Below, in pieces: positions 55,647 through 64,000 of a stretch of 64,000 bases of DNA (position 1 is its first letter; every line of letters begins with the position of its first letter). Both the position numbers and the translations under genes were made by a program. Source of the stretch: Stenotrophomonas sp. Iso1 (lineage in GTDB: Bacteria; Pseudomonadota; Gammaproteobacteria; Xanthomonadales; Xanthomonadaceae); the NCBI RefSeq assembly GCF_027497995.1, contig NZ_JAODBT010000001.1, positions 186,001 to 250,000 of the forward strand. The letters run 5' to 3'. The notes beneath the pieces were generated by a model. The model had not been told where the DNA came from. It made no database searches and was given only the letters and a program-made list of their open reading frames with translations.

Positions 55647-57431
55647 GTGAAATCGTCGTTGACCGCTGCATTACTGCTCGCCCTTGGCCTGAGTGCCACT
55701 CCCGCTTTTGCCGCCAAGCCGGCAGCCCCGGCCACATTGGCCGTGCAGAACACCGATGCGCAGTTCAAGGCGATTTACGAAAAGGAATGGGCCTGGCGCC
55801 AGACCGGCGGCGGTGAAGCCAGCGAGGACAGCGACGCCCCGGCCAACGCGAGCACGCTGCCGGATGTGAGTGCACAGGCGCATCAGGCGCGCTTGAAGGT
55901 ATGGGACGACGTACTCGCGCAGCTCGAGGCCATCGACCCGACGACCTTGTCAGCTGAGAACCAGATCAACTACGCCATCTACCTGTATCAGGTCGAGAAC
56001 CTGGCTGACGAAGTGCGCCAGCGCACCTACGAAATGCCGTTCAACTCGGATTCCTCGTTCTGGTCGAACTTGAGTTTCATGGCACGGCGCGAGATGAAGA
56101 CCGCGGGCGACTACCGCAACTACATCGCACGTTTGAATGATGTGCCGCGCTATTTCGACCAGCAGATGGTCAACATGCGCGCGGGCCTTGAGCGTGGTTT
56201 CAGCGTGCCGCGCGCGGTGCTGGAAGGCCGCGACGTTTCCATTTCGACCGTGGCCGGACTCAAGGATCCAACCGAATCACCGCTGTACGAGCCGCTGAAG
56301 AAGCTGCCGTCCAGCATTCCGGCGGCAGAACAGCAGAAGCTGCAGGCCGACGCCCGTCAGGCCATCAGCGGCAGCGTGGTGCCAGCCTTCGGCAAGCTGC
56401 TGACGTTCTACCGCGAAGAATATGTGCCGAAGTCGCGCACTACCCTGGCCGCCGAGAAGATGCCGGGCGGCAAGGAGTTCTACAGCCAGCAGATCCGCGA
56501 ATACACCACGCTGGATCTGAGCCCGCAGGAGATCCACGCCATTGGCCTGAGTGAGGTCAACCGCATCCAGCGGGAAATGAACACCATCATCGACAAAGTG
56601 GGTTTCACCGGGAAAAGCCCGCAGACCCGCTTTGCCGATTTCCTCGAATTCCTGCGCACCGACCCGCAGTTCTACGCCAAGACCCCGGACGAACTGCTGT
56701 GGCGCGCTGCGTGGATTTCCAAGCGCGTGGATGGCGTGATCGGCAAGTACATGACGTTGCCGCGCGCCCGCTTCACCATCGTACCGGTGCCGCCGGACAT
56801 CGCCCCGTTCTGGACCGCGGGCCGTGGTGGCATGGGCACGTATTGGCTCAACACTTACAACCTGCCGGCACGACCGCTGTACAACCTGCCGGCACTCACC
56901 CTGCATGAATCCGACCCGGGTCATGCGCTGCAGGGTGCGCTCGCTGCTGAGCAGGGCGAGCAGCCGGAGTTCCGCCGCTACAACTACATTTCCGCCTATG
57001 GCGAAGGCTGGGGCCTGTACACCGAAAAGCTGGGCGTGGAGATGGGCATCTACCAGACGCCCTACGAAGACTTCGGCCGGCTGACCTACGAAATGTGGCG
57101 TGCCGCGCGTCTGGTCATCGACACCGGCGTGCACCACTACGGCTGGGACCGCGAGCAAGCCATCGCCTATCTGCGTGACCACACCGCGTTGAGCGAACAC
57201 GAAGTCACCACCGAAGTGGATCGCTACATTTCGTGGCCGGCCCAGGCACTGAGCTACAAGTTGGGCGAGATCACCATCGTCAAACTGCGTGCACAGGCCG
57301 AGAAGGAACTGGGTGACAAGTTCGACATCAAGGGTTTCCACGACACCGTGCTCAAGCTCGGCTCGGTACCGCTGCCGGTGCTGGAGCAGCAGGTCAAGGC
57401 GTATATCGAACAGCGCAAGCGCGCGAAGTAA
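55647..57431 (+). CDS. DUF885-family peptidase-like protein, exported
   Basis: 594 residues. The start is GTG 55647, with GGGGAA 9 bases upstream, giving signal peptide MKSSLTAALLLALGLSATPAFA; a TTG 8 codons earlier is less likely. The gluzincin-like motif HESDPGHALQGAL and the downstream EGWGLYTEKLGVEMG are the DUF885 hallmarks: two His and Glu residues that could bind zinc. Substrate and activity are unknown for most of the family. It stands alone. Confidence 0.88.
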   Translation: MKSSLTAALLLALGLSATPAFAAKPAAPATLAVQNTDAQFKAIYEKEWAWRQTGGGEASEDSDAPANASTLPDVSAQAHQARLKVWDDVLAQLEAIDPTTLSAENQINYAIYLYQVENLADEVRQRTYEMPFNSDSSFWSNLSFMARREMKTAGDYRNYIARLNDVPRYFDQQMVNMRAGLERGFSVPRAVLEGRDVSISTVAGLKDPTESPLYEPLKKLPSSIPAAEQQKLQADARQAISGSVVPAFGKLLTFYREEYVPKSRTTLAAEKMPGGKEFYSQQIREYTTLDLSPQEIHAIGLSEVNRIQREMNTIIDKVGFTGKSPQTRFADFLEFLRTDPQFYAKTPDELLWRAAWISKRVDGVIGKYMTLPRARFTIVPVPPDIAPFWTAGRGGMGTYWLNTYNLPARPLYNLPALTLHESDPGHALQGALAAEQGEQPEFRRYNYISAYGEGWGLYTEKLGVEMGIYQTPYEDFGRLTYEMWRAARLVIDTGVHHYGWDREQAIAYLRDHTALSEHEVTTEVDRYISWPAQALSYKLGEITIVKLRAQAEKELGDKFDIKGFHDTVLKLGSVPLPVLEQQVKAYIEQRKRAK

Positions 57432-57446
57432 ACGGGATAGGCAGAA

Positions 57447-57496
57447 GCGCCCTCATCCGCCCTACGGGCACCTTCTCCCGCACGCGGGAGAAGGGA
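57447..57496 (+). repeat. Dispersed hairpin repeat, left arm of a bracketing pair
   Basis: CCCTCATCCGCCCTACGGGC head and CTTCTCCCGCACGCGGGAGAAG palindrome. Its inverse complement lies at 57674-57721. Confidence 0.88.
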
Positions 57497-57522
57497 CGGC
57501 GCGATCTGCTCGCAGGTGCCAG

Positions 57523-57666
57523 CGCTGTTGCAGAAGCCAGCGCTGCTACAGAGGTCATTGATGTTGCAGAAGTTAGTGCTGCTATAGAAGCCAGCGCTGT
57601 TGCAGAAACCAGTGCTGCTGCAGAAACTAGTGCTGCTGCAGAAATCAGTGCTGCTACAGAAGCCGG
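57523..57666. repeat. 18-bp imperfect minisatellite, eight units
   Basis: Eight contiguous 18-bp units of the form TGCTGCTGCAGAAACTAG, with each unit differing at two to six positions. The array sits exactly between two inverted copies of the dispersed repeat. The period of six codons keeps frames open on both strands, which produces spurious repetitive ORFs; I see no evidence that it is translated. Confidence 0.93.
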
Positions 57667-57673
57667 CAACTCT

Positions 57674-57721
57674 CCCTTCTCCCGTGTACGGGAGAAGGTG
57701 CCCGCAGGGCGGATGAGGGGA
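57674..57721 (-). repeat. Dispersed hairpin repeat, right arm of the bracketing pair
   Basis: Reverse-complement copy of the element at 57447-57496: CTTCTCCCGTGTACGGGAGAAG then GTGCCCGCAGGGCGGATGAGG. Confidence 0.88.
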
Positions 57722-57814
57722 GTCTTTCCTGTGCGCTGGCAATTGCATAGCCAATAAGGCCTCAGCATTCAGCTTTGCCGTTCCTTGCGATTGTGTAACC
57801 CCTGCCGCACCCGC

Positions 57815-57830
57815 TAGTCTGCGCACCATG
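57815..57830 (+). promoter_or_regulatory. Possible leaderless start of the metal-efflux operon
   Basis: TAGTCT (57815-57820), 7 bases, then ATG 57828; TTGTGT at 57791 is a possible -35 with an 18-base spacer. No Shine-Dalgarno is present. Confidence 0.45.
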
Positions 57831-58211
57831 CCGCGTTCCCTGCGCCACCGCCGTCTATACCTGCTGCGCCTGCTGATGCTGGCGTTGGTTGGCTTGGGCG
57901 TGTTCGGTACGTCGCTGGCATCGGCATTGACCGATATCCACATGCTGTCGCACACCGATATCGGTGTTGGCGTGCATGATCACGACGACGCCGCATTGGC
58001 GGCCGCTCCAGACGCGGAAGATGCCGCCAACGCGTTGTTGCATGCGTTGGTGCATTGCGTGGATTGCCACGGTCACGGCGGCGTATTGCCGCTGTTCACA
58101 CCAGCGTGGCAGCTGTCACCACCGCCGGTCCAGCATGCCCGCGTCGCTTTGACGTCGCAGTTGGCTTCGCAGCCCGCCGAGAGTCTGTTCCGCCCCCCGA
58201 TAGCCGCCTGA
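57828..58211 (+). CDS. Small His/Asp-rich exported protein at the head of the czc operon
   Basis: 127 residues. N-terminal Arg-rich segment and hydrophobic helix (about 10-33) look like a signal peptide. The mature part has HDHDDAALAA and the cluster HALVHCVDCHGHGG, which could bind metal ions. I do not recognise a named family with certainty; similar short His-rich ORFs precede RND metal-efflux genes in xanthomonads. It ends 55 bp before the TolC-family gene, so periplasmic metal binding or sensing is plausible. Confidence 0.75.
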   Translation: MPRSLRHRRLYLLRLLMLALVGLGVFGTSLASALTDIHMLSHTDIGVGVHDHDDAALAAAPDAEDAANALLHALVHCVDCHGHGGVLPLFTPAWQLSPPPVQHARVALTSQLASQPAESLFRPPIAA

Positions 58212-58266
58212 CGTCCCGGCCACTGGCCGGCTGCCCACGTCTATAACTGTTATCTGGAGATTCCCC

Positions 58267-59547
58267 ATGTGGATGCGTCTGGTGGCGATTGCCGCCTTTG
58301 CGCTGGCTCCGCGCGTGTACGCGCAGGAACCTGTGCCCGCTGTACCGTTGACCCTTGATGCGGCCATCGCCCGCGTCGCCCTTGATCATCCCGACCTGCG
58401 TCTGGTCGATGCACAGCGCCCGGTGCTGGACGCACGCCGCGACGCGGCTTCGCTGCGGCCGCCGATGGAAGTGGGTGTCGAACTGGAAAATCTGCTCGGT
58501 AGCGGTGATGTCCGTGGCGTGCAGGGCGCCGAAGCCACCGTGAGCCTGTCCGGCGTGCTCGAACGCGGCGGCAAGCTGGACGCACGCCGCCTGCTTGCGC
58601 AGGCCGGCATTGATGCACTGGCGCCGCAGCGTGCCACGGCGCGACTGGACCTGCTGGCAGAAGCGGCACGACGGTATCTGGACGTTGCTCGCGCGCAGGG
58701 CGCACTGGATATCGCCCGGGTCGATATCGAACAACGGCGTCGCGCCGTGGATGCCGCCCGTGTCCGCCTGCAGGCCGGTGCTTCGCCCGAGTCGGTGCTG
58801 TTCACTGCACAGGCGATGCTGGCCCAGGCCGAACTGGACCGCGACCGCGCCACTCAGGAAGCTGCTTCGGCACGCTTGTCGCTGGCCGCATTGTGGGGCG
58901 CGCGGCAGGCCGGTTTCACCGCTGTCACCGGCAATGCATTGCAACTTCCGGCGCTGCGTCCGTTCGATGTACTGGCTGATGAACTGCAGCGCGCACCGGA
59001 GTTGGCCGAACTGCTCGGCGAACAACGCATCCGGCAGGCACAGTTGCAATTGGCGCGTACCGCATCCAAGCCCGATTGGAACTGGCAGGTCGGTATGCGC
59101 AACAACCGCGCCGACAGCGCTACATCGATGGTCGCTGGCTTCAGCATTCCGCTGGGCAGTGCCCGCCGCGCCGCGCCGGGAATCCGCGAGGCCGAGGCCA
59201 ATCTCGCGCTTCTGCCATACGAGCGCCAGGCACGGCAGCAGCAGCTTTACGCCACGTTGGCCGAAGCGCATGGCCGCTATGCCGGCGCGCGACTGGAAGT
59301 GGAACGCATGAACCGCGACGTGCTGCCGCAACTGCAGAAGGCTGAGCGTGCCGCCGAACGCGCCTGGCGCGCTGGTGCCGCCAGTTACATGGAATGGGCC
59401 CAGTTGCAGGCCATGCGTGTCGAGGCGCGCCAGCGGCAGCTGGATTCGGCCACCGCCGCACACACCGCCCTGATTGAAATCCAGCGTCTCACCGGCCAGT
59501 CGATGGTCACCGAAGACGTCACCGTTGCTGTGGAGAACGCACGATGA
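58267..59547 (+). CDS. czcC: TolC-family outer-membrane efflux protein, CzcC-like
   Basis: 426 residues. Signal peptide about 1-19 (RVYA-QE). Two outer-membrane-efflux repeats with the long helical hairpins; VPLTLDAAIARVALDHPDLRL is the CzcC/TolC N-terminal motif and VSLSGVLERGGKLDARR the first beta/coil junction. It forms the exit duct of a tripartite pump. CTGGAG precedes the ATG. The stop overlaps the adaptor gene by 4 bp. Confidence 0.88.
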   Translation: MWMRLVAIAAFALAPRVYAQEPVPAVPLTLDAAIARVALDHPDLRLVDAQRPVLDARRDAASLRPPMEVGVELENLLGSGDVRGVQGAEATVSLSGVLERGGKLDARRLLAQAGIDALAPQRATARLDLLAEAARRYLDVARAQGALDIARVDIEQRRRAVDAARVRLQAGASPESVLFTAQAMLAQAELDRDRATQEAASARLSLAALWGARQAGFTAVTGNALQLPALRPFDVLADELQRAPELAELLGEQRIRQAQLQLARTASKPDWNWQVGMRNNRADSATSMVAGFSIPLGSARRAAPGIREAEANLALLPYERQARQQQLYATLAEAHGRYAGARLEVERMNRDVLPQLQKAERAAERAWRAGAASYMEWAQLQAMRVEARQRQLDSATAAHTALIEIQRLTGQSMVTEDVTVAVENAR

Positions 59548-60518
59548 ACCGCACTATTTTCACCGCCACCCTCGCCCTGCTGCTGACCTTGACGCTGAGT
59601 GCATGCGGTACCGACAAGCCGGGTGACGCAGCAACACCGCAGAAAGAAGACGCTGGCCACGACGAAACGGGCCACGGCCATGAGGAAGGCGAGAGCGAGA
59701 CGGACGGGACGACCATCAAGGCAGCGTTGGCCGAGCAATCCGGCATCATCAGCGCGCCCGTACAGGCCGGCACCATCGCCGACGAACACGAAGTACAGGG
59801 CTTGCTGACGCCGGTGGATGGCCGCGTGGCCCAGGTGATGGCGCGGTTTCCGGGGCCGATCCGGACGTTGCGCGCCAACGTGGGTGATCGCGTGCGTGCG
59901 GGCCAGCCGTTGGCCAGCATCGACAGTAATCTCAGCCTCACTACGTACAGCATCAACGCGCCCATTAGTGGTGTGGTGCTGGCACGGCAGGCTCAGGTTG
60001 GCGCGGTGGCAGGCGAAGGCACGCCGCTGTTCGAGATCGGGGATCTGTCCGAGTTATGGGTGGACCTGCATATCTTCGGCGCTGACACGCAGCACATCAC
60101 TGCCGGCGTGCCGGTCACTGTTACCCGCATGACCGATGGCGTCAGCCAGGGCACCACGTTGGAACGCGTGTTGCCGGGTACCGCCACGGCCAGCCAGAGC
60201 ACGGTGGCGCGTGCCACCGTGCGCAACGACGACGGTTCGTGGCGGCCGGGTGCAGCGGTCACCGCACGCATCGTGGTGGCAATGCAGCCGGCTGAGAAAG
60301 TAGTGCCGTTGTCGGCACTGCAGACCATGGAAGGCCGCGATGTGGTGTTCGTGCGCGACGGCGAAACCTACACCGCGCGCCCGGTGATTCTGGGTGCGCG
60401 TGATGCCTCCAAGGTCGAAGTGAAAAGTGGCTTGGAAATTGGCGAGCAGGTTGTGGTCGAGCAGAGCTACGTGGTCAAGGCCGATATCGGCAAGGCGGGG
60501 GCCTCGCATGAACATTGA
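59544..60518 (+). CDS. czcB: RND periplasmic adaptor, CzcB-like lipoprotein
   Basis: 324 residues. Lipobox L-S-A-C near residue 20. A His/Asp/Glu-rich stretch follows (GHDETGHGHEEGESETDG), typical of metal-pump adaptors. The barrel-sandwich/lipoyl hybrid lies near 75-150 (NAPISGVVLARQAQVGAVAGEG) without a long coiled coil, and a membrane-proximal domain ends the protein. It joins CzcA to CzcC in the periplasm. Overlaps czcC (ATGA). Confidence 0.9.
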   Translation: MNRTIFTATLALLLTLTLSACGTDKPGDAATPQKEDAGHDETGHGHEEGESETDGTTIKAALAEQSGIISAPVQAGTIADEHEVQGLLTPVDGRVAQVMARFPGPIRTLRANVGDRVRAGQPLASIDSNLSLTTYSINAPISGVVLARQAQVGAVAGEGTPLFEIGDLSELWVDLHIFGADTQHITAGVPVTVTRMTDGVSQGTTLERVLPGTATASQSTVARATVRNDDGSWRPGAAVTARIVVAMQPAEKVVPLSALQTMEGRDVVFVRDGETYTARPVILGARDASKVEVKSGLEIGEQVVVEQSYVVKADIGKAGASHEH

Positions 60519-60535
60519 TCGCAATGCCGCCATGA

Positions 60536-63715
<3,180 letters not shown>

Positions 63716-63741
63716 CAGCCAGCGAGGCCGCCGGCTGTTAG

Positions 63742-63780
63742 CCCCTCTCCCGCATGCGGGAGAGGGGTTGGGGTGAGGGC
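63742..63780 (+). repeat. Dispersed hairpin repeat after czcA
   Basis: CCCCTCTCCCGCATGCGGGAGAGGGG palindrome with the TTGGGGTGAGGGC tail, nearly identical to 53927-53966. It may also end the czc transcript. Confidence 0.85.
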
Positions 63781-63872
63781 AAGCTTCAGCTCCGAAAATT
63801 TAGTCTTCGCACCTGCTGCACCCCACCCATTCCAGCGCGACAATACCCCGGCCAACAGAGATCGGACCCACC

Positions 63873-64000
63873 ATGAGCGAGTGTTGCGGCTGCGGCAAAA
63901 CCCTGGAAGTCGAGCGTATGCAGGCGCGGCAACGGCGTGTGCTGTACCAGGTGTTGGCGATTAATCTGGTCACGTTCGTGATGATGATGTTCGCCGCCTG
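63873..64000 (+). CDS. Cation diffusion facilitator-type transporter, 3' partial
   Basis: Only the first 42 codons are in the window. They read MSECCGCGKTLEVERMQARQ, then a hydrophobic first helix beginning AINLVTFVMMMFAA. The N-terminal Cys-Cys-x-Cys cluster and the following helix resemble CDF-type zinc/cobalt/cadmium exporters (CzcD relatives). Its position right after czcCBA supports metal export. The identification rests on a short segment. Confidence 0.7.
   Translation, partial: MSECCGCGKTLEVERMQARQRRVLYQVLAINLVTFVMMMFAA

Noticed and set aside
57523-57666. Possible CRISPR array
   Set aside because: Units are contiguous 18-mers with no unique spacers and no cas genes nearby.
57394-57955. 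Repetitive ORFs on both strands across the minisatellite
   Set aside because: The 18-bp period keeps frames open by itself; no start context, signal or conserved domain.

Overview
This 64 kb window is chromosomal DNA from a gammaproteobacterium of the Xanthomonadaceae, most likely Stenotrophomonas or a close relative. The pointers are high GC, three TonB-dependent receptors plus other barrel proteins, a GTAG-headed REP-type hairpin (48086-48108), dispersed hairpin repeats, and the character of the gene set. No rRNA, tRNA, CRISPR array, prophage or insertion sequence was seen. Species assignment is inference; no database search was possible.

Layout. (1) 1-7695: a surface cluster of a large repeat adhesin (5' end outside the window), a 1126-residue outer-membrane barrel protein and an OmpA-type protein, closed by a terminator. 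(2) 7920-19349: a dispersed acetate-use locus. A transporter-like hybrid sensor kinase (CrbS type), a LuxR-type response regulator (CrbR type), acetyl-CoA synthetase, a DcaP-like porin, a DUF485 protein and acetate permease ActP lie here. Between them sits the manganese exporter mntP, preceded on its mRNA by a recognisable yybP-ykoY manganese riboswitch. (3) 19625-26317: a TonB receptor, a class A-like serine beta-lactamase with an atypical omega loop, a LuxR regulator and a coniferyl-aldehyde-type dehydrogenase. (4) 26465-45272, all on the minus strand: class A acid phosphatase, transaldolase, a family III CoA-transferase, a GH127 glycosidase, a TIM-barrel/SUMF1 fusion, a ribokinase-family kinase, a serine hydrolase, two paralogous TonB receptors, a LysR regulator, a beta-propeller/sodium-symporter fusion and a CitE-like lyase. 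I read much of this as an undescribed carbohydrate- or glycoconjugate-utilisation locus.

(5) 45533-51708: housekeeping genes (exonuclease III, a GlsB/YeaQ membrane protein, a phosphopantetheinyl transferase, rsmG, parA, parB, a Cdd1-like helix-hairpin-helix protein) and a nucleotide-sugar epimerase. (6) 51822-55539: envelope glycan genes (LtaS-like sulfatase-fold protein, GT2 glycosyltransferase, LpxB-N-domain protein), with a decayed second epimerase copy just upstream of the glycosyltransferase. (7) 55647-57431: a DUF885 peptidase-like protein, followed by an 18-bp minisatellite bracketed by inverted dispersed repeats. (8) 57828-64000: a heavy-metal efflux set of small His-rich exported protein, CzcC, CzcB and CzcA, with the start of a cation diffusion facilitator at the window edge.

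The strongest candidates for something new are the minus-strand glycan locus with its Cys-less SUMF1 fusion and propeller-symporter, and the adhesin-barrel-OmpA trio. The riboswitch, the epimerase ghost and the probable leaderless starts are smaller but well-defined observations.
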